A stretch of DNA of 64,000 nucleotides from Clostridium_AD sp050717545 (GTDB lineage: Bacteria; Bacillota; Clostridia; Clostridiales; Clostridiaceae): positions 124,001 through 188,000 of the forward strand of contig NZ_JBOITN010000008.1 of NCBI RefSeq assembly GCF_050717545.1. The letters are read 5' to 3'. The notes beneath the pieces are model-generated. The model searched no databases. It was not told the origin of the DNA and worked only from the letters and a program-made list of their open reading frames with translations. Position numbers and translations under genes: made by a program. This document shows, piece by piece, positions 43,730 through 52,749 of the stretch (positions within the stretch are counted from its first letter, which is position 1; every line of letters starts with the position of its first letter).

Positions 43730-43758
43730 ATTCTATATGTTTTTTATATAGAAATCAA
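43730..43758 (-). promoter_or_regulatory. sigma-A promoter of the THF riboswitch-folT transcript
   Basis: On the minus strand TTGATT (plus 43753-43758), 17 bp, TAGAAT (plus 43730-43735), about 22 bases before the aptamer. Confidence 0.7.
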
Positions 43759-43842
43759 TATTTTAATTACTTATTTAAAAACTAGAGGCAATTATTTCTG
43801 AATGTTTAGACTTTCAATCATTAGAGGTAGACACAGTAACAT

Positions 43843-44418
43843 CTATTTTATAATCCTTTTACCTATAACAAATCTTTCTTTGTAATATCCAGTTAATTCA
43901 GAGGTTTTTATAACTTCACCTGATTTTGGAGAATGAATAAACTCGTTATTTCCAATATAAATACCAACATGGGAAACTTGATTTGGCAGAGCTGGATTTG
44001 TTTTGAAAAAGACTAAATCTCCATTTTTAAGATCATTAATACTTATAGAGATTCCCTTATTTATTTGGTCCATGGATGTTCTAGGCAAATCTATGTCAAA
44101 ATGTTTATAAGTGTATTGTACAAATCCAGAACAATCAAATCCACCACTTATATATTTACCAGTGGAATCGGATACTGCGGGCGTTGTGCCACCCCATAAG
44201 TAATTAGTGCCTAGAAAAGTATCCGAATACATTGTTATATCATTTCCATCTATTAAAACGCTGTATTGCTCTCCGTTTGTTAAATCTTTGTCGACTCTTA
44301 ATGGATTTTTAGAATTCGAGAAAATAGTAAATATCATATATACTAGGGTTAATATTATTATTATTGATATTAAAGGCCAAAGCCTCAATGATTTTTTTCT
44401 GCTGAAAGATGTTCTCAT
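43843..44418 (-). CDS. membrane-anchored NlpC/P60 cell-wall endopeptidase
   Basis: 191 aa. A basic start and one membrane helix (about 13-33, LWPLISIIIILTLVYMIF) anchor or export the protein. Residues 68-191 are an NlpC/P60 papain-like domain: catalytic C96 in GGFDCSGFVQYTY, H150 in QVSHVGIYIG and H162 in EFIHSP. LPRTSMDQINKG and LKNGDLVFFK are standard blocks. It should cleave gamma-D-Glu-diaminopimelate bonds in stem peptides. The binding site (AGGTTGA) is weak. There is no SH3 or other wall-binding domain, so local membrane-proximal action is likely. Confidence 0.9.
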   Translation of the reverse strand: MRTSFSRKKSLRLWPLISIIIILTLVYMIFTIFSNSKNPLRVDKDLTNGEQYSVLIDGNDITMYSDTFLGTNYLWGGTTPAVSDSTGKYISGGFDCSGFVQYTYKHFDIDLPRTSMDQINKGISISINDLKNGDLVFFKTNPALPNQVSHVGIYIGNNEFIHSPKSGEVIKTSELTGYYKERFVIGKRIIK

Positions 44419-44539
44419 ATTTCAACCTGCTTTACAATCTTAATTTTAGAACATAGATAAAATAATAACCTAATATTAAATTACTATATTATCTTCAATA
44501 ATATTCTAAAATCTTAAAGAAACTTAGTAAAACAGTAAA

Positions 44540-45109
44540 TTATATTAAAATTATTTCATCCAATGCTCGTTTAGGTACATGGTGAATTTCTTTATCGTCT
44601 CGCCAGTATTTAACATCATCAGGTAATTCCATTTCATCAATAACAATTTTTTCTTTAGGTTTTCCCAGTGCTATTACTAAGGTGATTTCAAATCTATCAT
44701 CTATGTTAAGTACAGAGTTTAGCTCTTTTTTGTTTATATTAGCAATCATGCAACCACCTAAACCTTTTTCTACAGCTCCTAGTAGTATGCTTTGCGCTGA
44801 TATACCTGTATCCAAAGATGGATTTTTGCTAATAGAAGAATCATTAAGCATTATTATATATGCACTTGGTTTTTCACCTTCAATAGGACCTTCCCAATTT
44901 TTTAGATAACCAGCCCATCCTAATGTTTTAAATATACTCTCATTTTCACAAGATTCGTTAGAAATAATATATTTAAGTGGTTGAAGGTTTGCAGCTGATG
45001 CTGATAACCTAGCAAGGTTAATTAATTCTTTTATAACACTTAATTCTATTATTTCATTTTGATAAAATCTTCTGTAAGATCTATTTTTCAATACCAAATC
45101 TTTAATCAT
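44540..45109 (-). CDS. nitroreductase family protein
   Basis: 189 aa FMN oxidoreductase of the nitroreductase fold. The N-terminal NRSYRRF motif binds the flavin phosphate, LARLSASAANLQPLKYIISN covers the flavin/substrate edge, and LLGAVEKGLGGCMIANINKK plus VIALGKPKEK complete the core. Such proteins reduce nitro compounds, quinones or other organics with NAD(P)H. ATG at 45109 has GGAGG 7 bases upstream; the longer frame (21 more codons) is unsupported. It is monocistronic. Confidence 0.88.
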   Translation of the reverse strand: MIKDLVLKNRSYRRFYQNEIIELSVIKELINLARLSASAANLQPLKYIISNESCENESIFKTLGWAGYLKNWEGPIEGEKPSAYIIMLNDSSISKNPSLDTGISAQSILLGAVEKGLGGCMIANINKKELNSVLNIDDRFEITLVIALGKPKEKIVIDEMELPDDVKYWRDDKEIHHVPKRALDEIILI

Positions 45110-45339
45110 TTTGCACCTCCATAATTTAAAATCTATTAGAAACAGTATAGACCGTAGCGAAGCATACATCAAGAGAAAATAAAGTATTTATGAATATTTG
45201 TTTTTTTGTAGAGGAATCAAGGATTTAATGTAGAATATATATAATTGTACATATATGAAAATGTTTATTCTTGCTAAAAATTTTATTAAAACTGTAGAAG
45301 ACAAAAACTATGGAAATGGATAATTAGGAGGGTGAAAAT

Positions 45340-45486
45340 TTGAATTACAAAAAATTAAAAGAAGATTTGCTTAAAAAAGTAGGTACATTAACAATTACGG
45401 CTCTTGGCGTAAACCAAAGTAACGCAAGTGAAAAGAAACTTCTTAAACTAGCCAAAAAATATAATATGAAAATTTCAGATTATTAA
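45340..45486 (+). CDS. small unknown protein, 48 aa
   Basis: A frame starting TTG at 45340, preceded by TTAGGAGGG at 7 bases and followed 33 bases later by a strong terminator, so it looks like a complete transcription unit. The protein is basic and helical (MNYKKLKEDLLKKVGTLTIT, then ALGVNQSNASEKKLLKLAKK, then YNMKISDY). It has no cysteines, membrane segment or signal. I do not recognise it. The regular helix-turn-helix-like pattern would fit a small nucleic-acid-binding or regulatory protein, but this is a guess. Confidence 0.65.
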   Translation: MNYKKLKEDLLKKVGTLTITALGVNQSNASEKKLLKLAKKYNMKISDY

Positions 45487-45518
45487 AAAAGAAATTTGTG
45501 ATTTATTTATTTTATAAA

Positions 45519-45563
45519 AAAACCAGAAGATTTATGAGCATAGCTCATAAATCTTCTGGTTTT
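45519..45563. terminator. bidirectional terminator, 21-bp perfect stem
   Basis: AAAACCAGAAGATTTATGAG and one further base pair with the exact complement around a 3-base loop (ATA). It ends the 48-residue gene on the plus strand and the PBP gene on the minus strand. Confidence 0.95.
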
Positions 45564-45593
45564 AACTTTAATTTTAGCTCTGAAGGAGATAAT

Positions 45594-48302
45594 TTAATTA
45601 ACTTTTTTTAATTTTATATCATATTTGTTATTATACTTTGCCATTCGTGGATCATCTTTAAAATAACTTTCGTACATACCTTTAGCAACATCTACAGCAC
45701 TACTACCAAAACCACCGTCAAATATAACTATAGATACTGCAATCTCAGGATTAGTAGCTGGTGCGTAGCCTACATACCACGAATAATCTCCCCTACCAAT
45801 CTTATCTTGTATAAGGAGATTAGATTGTGCGGTACCTGTTTTACCACCTGTAGGGATAGGGAAATCAGCAAGTGATTTAGCAGTACCCCCTTCACCTGTA
45901 ACGTCGTTCATACCTTGCAAAACTAAGTCTCTTGTTTCTGCACCCATATCAACTTTGTTCAAAACCTTAGGTTTTGTTTCAGATATTAACTTGCCATTAT
46001 AATCCTTTACGTTAGCAACCAAATTAAGATTATATCTTGTTCCACCGTTTGCAATAGTTGCTATATAATTTGCCATCTGAAGAGGGGTGAAAGTGTCCAT
46101 GCCTTGCCCAATAGATGCAAAGAACATGTTAGATGGTCGACTTAAAGAACTATGCCCTTCATTAACATGGTATTTCACTTCAGTTAGAACTGATTGAATA
46201 TTAGCAGCTGTAAACTTTTTTCCTTTATACATGGGATCTGCAGCAATTAACTGCTTAAACAAAACCTCATAGTTAGTCTTTGAAAAACTTCCAGTTTTTA
46301 CAGAGTCCTTTATAATATTTTTAATTTCGCTTTTAATTTCAGATAATTTCTTATTATTATAAACAATAATATTATCTCCTTCTCTATCGTACAAATCTAA
46401 TGGGGGAAATTTAGTTCTATATTTGTCACTAGTAACTCCCTTAGTTAAAGCTTCCTCAATATTATAAAAAAATTGCGTTGCAGAAATATTTTTCTGAGAT
46501 TCTTTATTATAAACTTGCCCGAAATTTTCACTTATTTCTATTCCTGTACCAGGGCTTTTTTCATTAGGATTAGCTCCTAGTCCAAACATCCATGCATATT
46601 TAGCTAAAATATCATCGCCAAATTTTTCTCTTAATTTTTGACTTACATTCATAAAAAATGGGTTACTGGATTTTTCTATTGCCTTTACTACGTTAACAAC
46701 ACCTTGTGCACCATCTGTAACGAAAGAAGTCCAATTATTACCTCTTATTTTATTTTCGCCACCAATGTCATAACCACCTATATCATTGTAGGTCGAACTA
46801 GCATTTATAACTCCAGTTTCAAGACCTGCAATAGCAGTCATTGGCTTAAAAGTTGAACCAGGAGGAATTAGTGACATTGTTGCATAATTATATAGATATT
46901 TTGGGAAGTAGTCATACTTATCTTTTCTAATCGTAGTATTTTCCTTTATGTTTTTATCTATTGGGAACATAAAATTAATTAAACTTCGTGACATTCCATC
47001 AGCTTTTGCTAACTTTTCGTAGTCAGGATTAAAGTACTTTTCTGATAGAGCCTGGGTTAGACCTTGTGATGTAGAAAAATCATTTGGATTGTACCCTGGC
47101 AGGCTAACAAGTGATAATACGTTGCCAGTATGAATATCTATGACAACAGCTCCACCTCTTGTAGCATTTGACGAATTTACTTTACTAGTAATTTGTTGTT
47201 TTTGTAAATTCTTCATTACTGTGTTTAAAGCGCTTTCCGTGGCATATTGAAGATTTGCATCTATTGTAAGTTGAACATTATTTCCAGGAGTTGATTCTTT
47301 ATTAGAAGCACCATCCTTGGAAGTGACCTCATCATCAATAATAACCTCTTCTTCACCGTTAACTCCTTTAAGGCTACTTTCCATTGCAGCTTCAATTCCA
47401 GAAGTACCAATATAATCTACACTTGTATCATAACCTTTTGCTGAATATTTAGCTTTATCAGCAGGGCTTATTTTGCTTATATATCCCAAAACTGATGAGG
47501 CGAGCTCCCCATAGGGATATTGTCTCAAAGGTACATTTTCTACCTTAAATCCAGGTAATAATGCTAGACTTTGCTCAAGTATAAGAGCGGTATCTTTTTT
47601 CATATTAGTTGCTATGCTAATGGACTTGTATTGAGTATAAAAATTCAATTTTATAGCATCTTTTACAATTAAATATCTTCTAATTAAATTTGGAGTTGTT
47701 TTTATGTTTAAACTTGAAATTCCTTTTGTTACTCCATATTCCTTAAGTAGGTATTCGTATATTTCCTGGGGTGTTAATTTCAAAAGTTCATTATTAAGCA
47801 CCGTTTTTTCAGACGTTGTTAAATCTTCTTCTTTTTTATTTTCAAAATTATTTTTTAATATATCATCTTGAAGTCCCCTATCTTTTAGAAATCTTAACAA
47901 TAGGACTTGTATTGTCTCAGGATCACTTGAACTAAATTCAAATCTGTATGGATCAATCTTTAGGGGAAAACTATCAGTCTGAACCTCTTTATTTTCATCC
48001 AAGATGCTAAATACTTCTTGTAGATTTGCAAATAATTGCTCGCTTGATTTATTTGTATTGGTGTATGTAAGGTTATAACCAGGGGTTTCATTTGCAAGGT
48101 TAATTCCATTTTTATCGGTTATGAGACCTCTTGGTGCTTCTACTGAAAGCTTATGAGTATTATCAGCAGCTTTTGCCTTGTCTTTGTAATATTGACCATT
48201 GAATATTTGCAAATAATATAACTTTGAACCGATTGCGAAAAATATTGCTATCATAATTATGAGTAGGACATTGTACCTGTTAAACTTTTTTCCTTTTACC
48301 AT
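45594..48302 (-). CDS. class B penicillin-binding protein (PBP2 type), enlarged
   Basis: Membrane-anchored peptidoglycan transpeptidase, 902 aa. One N-terminal helix (about 11-30) is followed by the PBP dimerisation domain (APRGLITDKNG) and the transpeptidase domain: SxxK is S483-TF-K486, SxN is S545-S-N547, KTG is K821-TG in TGGKTGTAQ. Typical PBP2/PBP3 proteins have about 580-720 residues; the surplus lies in a Lys/Glu-rich insertion near 135-200 and in the stretch between SxN and KTG. It probably serves elongation or sporulation wall synthesis with a SEDS partner located elsewhere. The binding site is GGTGAT, 5 bases from ATG. Confidence 0.92.
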   Translation of the reverse strand: MVKGKKFNRYNVLLIIMIAIFFAIGSKLYYLQIFNGQYYKDKAKAADNTHKLSVEAPRGLITDKNGINLANETPGYNLTYTNTNKSSEQLFANLQEVFSILDENKEVQTDSFPLKIDPYRFEFSSSDPETIQVLLLRFLKDRGLQDDILKNNFENKKEEDLTTSEKTVLNNELLKLTPQEIYEYLLKEYGVTKGISSLNIKTTPNLIRRYLIVKDAIKLNFYTQYKSISIATNMKKDTALILEQSLALLPGFKVENVPLRQYPYGELASSVLGYISKISPADKAKYSAKGYDTSVDYIGTSGIEAAMESSLKGVNGEEEVIIDDEVTSKDGASNKESTPGNNVQLTIDANLQYATESALNTVMKNLQKQQITSKVNSSNATRGGAVVIDIHTGNVLSLVSLPGYNPNDFSTSQGLTQALSEKYFNPDYEKLAKADGMSRSLINFMFPIDKNIKENTTIRKDKYDYFPKYLYNYATMSLIPPGSTFKPMTAIAGLETGVINASSTYNDIGGYDIGGENKIRGNNWTSFVTDGAQGVVNVVKAIEKSSNPFFMNVSQKLREKFGDDILAKYAWMFGLGANPNEKSPGTGIEISENFGQVYNKESQKNISATQFFYNIEEALTKGVTSDKYRTKFPPLDLYDREGDNIIVYNNKKLSEIKSEIKNIIKDSVKTGSFSKTNYEVLFKQLIAADPMYKGKKFTAANIQSVLTEVKYHVNEGHSSLSRPSNMFFASIGQGMDTFTPLQMANYIATIANGGTRYNLNLVANVKDYNGKLISETKPKVLNKVDMGAETRDLVLQGMNDVTGEGGTAKSLADFPIPTGGKTGTAQSNLLIQDKIGRGDYSWYVGYAPATNPEIAVSIVIFDGGFGSSAVDVAKGMYESYFKDDPRMAKYNNKYDIKLKKVN

Positions 48303-48471
48303 TTTATCACCATTTAGCTTTCGTTTTTTTTTGTAATTCAGTTACTTGTAATGTCAAAATTTAATAGTATTAATTAAATTACATTTATTAATTAAAGTAT
48401 ATATAATTTAAGACATTTTGGCAACAAGAAATAGGTCCCAAGTTATAATATATTAGATAAGTACTAAATAT

Positions 48472-49446
48472 TTAAACAAAACTAAGGGTAGCCTTATTTC
48501 TTCCTGTATTTTTACTTACAAATAGATTATTATCTGCAATTTTTATTACATCCTGTATGGCATTCACCATGGTAGTCGCGACTGCTACACCTATACTAAC
48601 TGTAAATTTTATCTCAAATTCATCAACTAGCACAATAGAGTTTTCTATTGCTTTTCGAATTGCCTCCGCTTTAACAAATGATAATGTTTTTGAAGATACT
48701 CCAAATAAATATACTACAAATTCTTCCCCACCATATCTACACACTATATCATCTGTGCGGGTACTGCTCAGAAGAATTTCACCAAGCTTCTTTAATACAA
48801 TATCTCCTGCTTCATGCCCATACATGTCATTTACAAGCTTAAATTTGTCTATATCAATCATTAAAATGCAATAGTCGTTTTCATAAATATGCTTAGTTTT
48901 TATCATGTTATAAAAAGCTCTTCTATTGCAACAACCAGTAAGTAAATCGGTATTAGCTTGTACCAATATTTTTTCATTAAGAGACCTATTGTCTAATATA
49001 AGTAATAATTGCGCACAGATGAGCTTTAAAAATTGTTTTGTATACTTCTGAGCTGTAGCGTCCTTATTTGCAAGTACCTCAATAGCACCAATAATTACAT
49101 TGTTTTTAGTTATATACTCAACGATACAGTTAGTTTTTAAACTTTTAGTATCAAGCTTCGTACCTGTTTTATGATTACTTGAGGCCATTATTATTAACTC
49201 TCTATTTACAGTTATTGCTATAGTGCAATAGTAAACACCGAGAACTCCAACTATCATATCATTTAATATTTCGTACAAATCATTTGAAAACTGAAAGTTA
49301 TTTAAATATTTGTACATTTCAAGTATGGCATTTAACATACCTACTTGCTTTTCATAATCGTTAATTATACTAATATGCTTTATGGTCTGTGATTCCATCA
49401 ATTCTTGGTACTTATTATACTCTATAGATAAATCAGTATTTTCCAC
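48472..49446 (-). CDS. GAF-GGDEF diguanylate cyclase
   Basis: 324 aa soluble protein. The N-terminal about 150 residues form a GAF-like sensor (LNDMIVGVLGVYYCTIAITV; IGAIEVLANKDATAQKYTKQ). The C-terminal half is a GGDEF domain: DLLTGCCNRRAF, MIDIDKFKLVNDMYGHEAGD, and active site CRYGGEEF. The product-inhibition I-site RTDD stands five residues before GGEEF. It should make c-di-GMP in response to a cytoplasmic signal. GTG at 49446 has GAGG 8 bases upstream; the GTG at 49455 sits on the binding site. Confidence 0.92.
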   Translation of the reverse strand: MENTDLSIEYNKYQELMESQTIKHISIINDYEKQVGMLNAILEMYKYLNNFQFSNDLYEILNDMIVGVLGVYYCTIAITVNRELIIMASSNHKTGTKLDTKSLKTNCIVEYITKNNVIIGAIEVLANKDATAQKYTKQFLKLICAQLLLILDNRSLNEKILVQANTDLLTGCCNRRAFYNMIKTKHIYENDYCILMIDIDKFKLVNDMYGHEAGDIVLKKLGEILLSSTRTDDIVCRYGGEEFVVYLFGVSSKTLSFVKAEAIRKAIENSIVLVDEFEIKFTVSIGVAVATTMVNAIQDVIKIADNNLFVSKNTGRNKATLSFV

Positions 49447-49569
49447 GCTCAACACCTCACAAAACTAATATAACCATTTCCATATAATGGCGTCAATATA
49501 TCCTTTAATATTACCATATATTTAAAGAATTTACATTAATATTATATACGAATTTGACGTTTATTTTTT

Positions 49570-49665
49570 TTACAAATAGGTTCTCATCATTGTAAGTATA
49601 AAACCAGCAAATACAAAGGCATACATAATGCCATGAAAGCAAATGGAACTTTGATTCTTATGCAT
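49570..49665 (-). CDS. possible leaderless 31-residue membrane peptide
   Basis: A minus-strand frame MHKNQSSICFHGIMYAFVFA, then GFILTMMRTYL, encodes one hydrophobic helix with charged ends. There is no ribosome binding site, but TATAAT lies just 6 bases before the ATG, which would give a leaderless transcript. Small single-helix proteins are easily missed. It could also be chance in AT-rich sequence. Confidence 0.3.
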   Translation of the reverse strand: MHKNQSSICFHGIMYAFVFAGFILTMMRTYL

Positions 49666-49731
49666 ATTTATATTATAATGTGTATAATTAAGTTAAATAA
49701 GACTTGACTGTATTATTTTTAGGAGGTTATT

Positions 49732-50190
49732 ATGAAAAGAATTTCACCATTTTCAAGAAAGATGTGGGCATTAGATGGATTTATCTCAGGGGGGATATTT
49801 CTGATAATTGCAGTTATTTTGAATGTGTTTTTAGAGTTTAATGCTTTATGGAAATACATATTAGTAGGAAGTATATATGGAATAGTATTATTAGTAATAG
49901 TATATTCACGGATTATGCCAAAATATAAATATGAAAAATTTAGATATGATATTGACGGGGAAAAAATTAGTTTGATATTTGGAGTGTTTAGCCAAAGAAA
50001 TGTAATTATTCCTATGAAAAGGGTACAGTATGTCGACACAGAGCAAGGAATAATTATAAAAAGATATAATTTAATAAACCTAACAATTCATACAGCTGGG
50101 GGAGCTTATAAGATTCCTTTTTTAGGAAAAGAGATAGGGGATAAACTCCAACTGGATATAACAAATATTGTGCGAGATATAAGTATATGA
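49732..50190 (+). CDS. bacterial PH-domain membrane protein (YdbS-like)
   Basis: 152 aa with two adjacent membrane helices (about 14-34 and 41-59) followed by one bacterial PH (bPH2, DUF304) domain: EKISLIFGVFSQRNVIIPMK and KRVQYVDTEQGIIIKRYNLI. Pairs of such genes (ydbS-ydbT) in Bacillus are linked to resistance to certain bacteriocin-like compounds. The stop overlaps the next start (ATGA), so the two are coupled and probably form one membrane complex. AGGAGG precedes ATG. Confidence 0.85.
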   Translation: MKRISPFSRKMWALDGFISGGIFLIIAVILNVFLEFNALWKYILVGSIYGIVLLVIVYSRIMPKYKYEKFRYDIDGEKISLIFGVFSQRNVIIPMKRVQYVDTEQGIIIKRYNLINLTIHTAGGAYKIPFLGKEIGDKLQLDITNIVRDISI

Positions 50191-51632
50191 GAGAACTTAT
50201 ACATCCTCATAAATTCACTATATTTTCTGAAATATTTAAATCTTTAAAAGACAGCATGTTTCCACTCATTATATTTTTAGTATCATTAGGATCTAAAATT
50301 CCAAAGAAGTACGGTGGGAATTATACTGAAATTCTTATAGTAATTATTTTTTTGATTTTAATTGTTGTTTTATCTATATTAAGATGGATGAAAAACGAAT
50401 ATAGCTTTAATAATGAAGGTATATATCTAAAATATGGAGTTTTTGAAGTTCATGAGAGAACATTACCTTTTTCACAAGTGCATAGTGCAGATATATCCTC
50501 ATCTCTAGTTCAAAGAATATTTAATGTTTGTAAGCTTGAAATTGACACACTTGGAGGAGATAAAAAGTCTGAAATTTCTATTTTGTTATCTAAAGATGAA
50601 GCATTAAGAGTAAAAGAAGTTATATTTAATGCAAGTAAAGAGAAAAATAAGGTTGAAATTGCGCAAAAAGATAATACACGTAAATTTACTTGTTCTTTAA
50701 AAGACTTATTTGTGATGGCAACAATGTCTACAAAGATTATAGCAGGATTTTTTATAATGTTTGCATTCTATTCTAAGATAGAAGATATACTACCAGATGA
50801 GCTAAAAAACTGGGCTGAGTCGTCTATTAATGATAGCGTAAAAGACGTTAGTAGGGTCGACATAATAAAATATATAGTTATATTAATTCTTATTATTTTA
50901 CTTATATCATGGATAATATCTGTCCTTATAACTGTAATAAAATATTATAAATTTGAGGTTGTACGCGAAGAGGATAATATTAAATTATCATATGGTTTAT
51001 TAGATAAAAAAGAAGTAACTATTCCGGTAAAGCGAATTCAAAGTATAACAATAGTAGAAGGACTTATTAAAAAGTCATTTGGATATTTTTCGCTAAATGT
51101 TGAGACAATAGGGTATGGTAAAGACAAAGGTGAAAGCACAATGATTTGTCCTATTGCTAAGAAGAAGATTCTTAATAAGTTTTTTGAGGATATAATACCA
51201 GAAATGAATATTACCTATGATTTAATGAAGTCACCTAGAAGAGCCTTAAAGGGATTCCTTTTGGTTAATTTGATAGGTTATATTATAGCAATTGCTTTAA
51301 TAGTTAAATTTGCGCCTTATGGATATTACGTATTTATACTGCTACCTATAATAGTGATCTGGCAATATATACAGTTCGGTGATAATGGCATGTACACCGG
51401 TGATGATTTAGTTGTACTTAGATATAGAAAATTATCAAGGGAAACAGTTATAGTTCAAAGAGAATGTGTTCAGTCAATGGAGAAGATACAAAATATTTTT
51501 CAAAAGAAAAAATCTATTGCTAAATTTAAAGTGACTATAGCCGGAGACATCGTAGGCAAATCATATCAGGTTGGGTATATGGATGAAAACTACATTAATA
51601 AGAACTATATTGATATAAGAGATATTAATTAA
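50187..51632 (+). CDS. multi-PH-domain membrane protein (YdbT-like)
   Basis: 481 aa with three bPH2 units alternating with membrane helix pairs: unit 1 near 70-150 (GIYLKYGVFEVHERTLPFSQ), unit 2 near 265-340 (IKLSYGLLDKKEVTIPVKRI), unit 3 near 400-475 (GDDLVVLRYRKLSRETVIVQ). Helices lie near 20-60, 175-200, 230-255 and 355-395. Start ATG overlaps the upstream stop by 4 bases. The function is unknown beyond the YdbT analogy; an envelope stress or membrane-lipid-binding role is plausible. Confidence 0.87.
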   Translation: MRELIHPHKFTIFSEIFKSLKDSMFPLIIFLVSLGSKIPKKYGGNYTEILIVIIFLILIVVLSILRWMKNEYSFNNEGIYLKYGVFEVHERTLPFSQVHSADISSSLVQRIFNVCKLEIDTLGGDKKSEISILLSKDEALRVKEVIFNASKEKNKVEIAQKDNTRKFTCSLKDLFVMATMSTKIIAGFFIMFAFYSKIEDILPDELKNWAESSINDSVKDVSRVDIIKYIVILILIILLISWIISVLITVIKYYKFEVVREEDNIKLSYGLLDKKEVTIPVKRIQSITIVEGLIKKSFGYFSLNVETIGYGKDKGESTMICPIAKKKILNKFFEDIIPEMNITYDLMKSPRRALKGFLLVNLIGYIIAIALIVKFAPYGYYVFILLPIIVIWQYIQFGDNGMYTGDDLVVLRYRKLSRETVIVQRECVQSMEKIQNIFQKKKSIAKFKVTIAGDIVGKSYQVGYMDENYINKNYIDIRDIN

Positions 51633-51671
51633 ATAAGTATAATACTATTTGTTAGGGGGGAATGTAGCATT

Positions 51672-51767
51672 ATGGAGTATATTGGAGTTATGGCATTTAT
51701 ATTAGAGATAAGCAATATTGGGTTAAGCGATAAAGTTAAAAGAAATAAAGGAGTCTATAAATTTTGA
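51672..51767 (+). CDS. possible 31-residue small membrane protein
   Basis: MEYIGVMAFILEISNIGLSD, then KVKRNKGVYKF. A hydrophobic N-terminal helix is followed by a basic tail, with a GGGGGG-type binding site 13 bases upstream. The stop overlaps the TTG start of the next gene (TTTTGA). It resembles the N-terminus of small single-helix Firmicute membrane proteins but is short, so truncation is possible. Confidence 0.35.
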   Translation: MEYIGVMAFILEISNIGLSDKVKRNKGVYKF

Positions 51768-52495
51768 TTAACAGAAATATTAATTTTATTAAAAAATATA
51801 TTAGAAAGTTACATTCACAACATCCCGTCCATGAATCATTTAGATTTGGAATACTCCTGGCAATTGCTGGCGGATTTTTGGATGCTTATACTTTCATAAG
51901 TCGCGGCGGTGTCTTTGCTAATGCTCAAACTGGAAATATTGTACTTGTGGGTATATACGCTTCAAAAGGAGAATGGATTAGTTCTCTTACTTATATTCCA
52001 CCTATATTAGCGTTTGTAATTGGAGTAATAGTTGTTCAGATAATAAAAGGTAATTCGTCTCGTCTATTTATACTTGATTGGCCACGAATTGTTTTAATTT
52101 TTGAAATTATAGTGCTATTTATAATAGGATTTATTCCTAAGACCATTCCTGATATTATTGTAAATGTTACAATTTCATTTGTTGCAGCAATTCAAGTATC
52201 TTCATTTCCTAAACTAGCTGGTTCATCATATAGCTCAACTATGTGCACAGGAAATTTACGAACTGCTTCGCGTGAAATATATATTGCATTTACCCAAAAA
52301 AACCATGAAGCGGCTATTCGCGCTATTAGACTTTTTATAGTTGTTCTATCATTTTTAATAGGATCATCTTTAGGTGGACTGTTAACATTAATTATTGGAG
52401 TTAAAGCAATATGGGGTGCTATGGTTATATTAGTTTGTGCTTTTGTTTTATACGTCATTAACATTCCAGAAACAAATAAGCACAATACAAATTAA
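51764..52495 (+). CDS. YoaK/DUF1275 family membrane protein
   Basis: 243 aa polytopic protein of the DUF1275 family. The diagnostic N-terminal block GGFLDAYTFISRGGVFANAQ with TGN following is present, and SSYSSTMCTGNLRTASREIY matches the second conserved block. About six hydrophobic helices. The biochemical function of the family is not established. The start is TTG at 51764, about 10 bases after AAAGGAG. The residues before the first helix are basic, consistent with an inside N-terminus. Confidence 0.87.
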   Translation: MINRNINFIKKYIRKLHSQHPVHESFRFGILLAIAGGFLDAYTFISRGGVFANAQTGNIVLVGIYASKGEWISSLTYIPPILAFVIGVIVVQIIKGNSSRLFILDWPRIVLIFEIIVLFIIGFIPKTIPDIIVNVTISFVAAIQVSSFPKLAGSSYSSTMCTGNLRTASREIYIAFTQKNHEAAIRAIRLFIVVLSFLIGSSLGGLLTLIIGVKAIWGAMVILVCAFVLYVINIPETNKHNTN

Positions 52496-52534
52496 TTTTG
52501 TATTTTGCTTATTTTAATATATAGGGTTATATTC

Positions 52535-52572
52535 TGTCGTTATATCAGCTCCTGCGGAGCTGAAATGTCGTT
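52535..52572. repeat. small hairpin flanked by direct repeats
   Basis: CAGCTCC-TGC-GGAGCTG (52546-52562) is a perfect 7-bp hairpin, and TGTCGTT occurs on each side (52535-52541 and 52566-52572). It lies after the YoaK-like gene but has no T tract, so it is a poor terminator. The layout resembles a tiny insertion with target duplication, or a dispersed repeat. Confidence 0.45.
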
Positions 52573-52749
52573 AAAGTAGATAAGTAAAAAAAAATATGAA
52601 AATAATATAATTTTCTAATTAAACATTGTAAAATTAAAGCAATTTATGATATAATTGGATGAAAAAGTAGAAACGTAAATAAATTTAGGAAAATATGCCT
52701 TTAATAAGTACTCCCTAAAGATTATTAAGAATTAAGTGAGGTATTCAAA

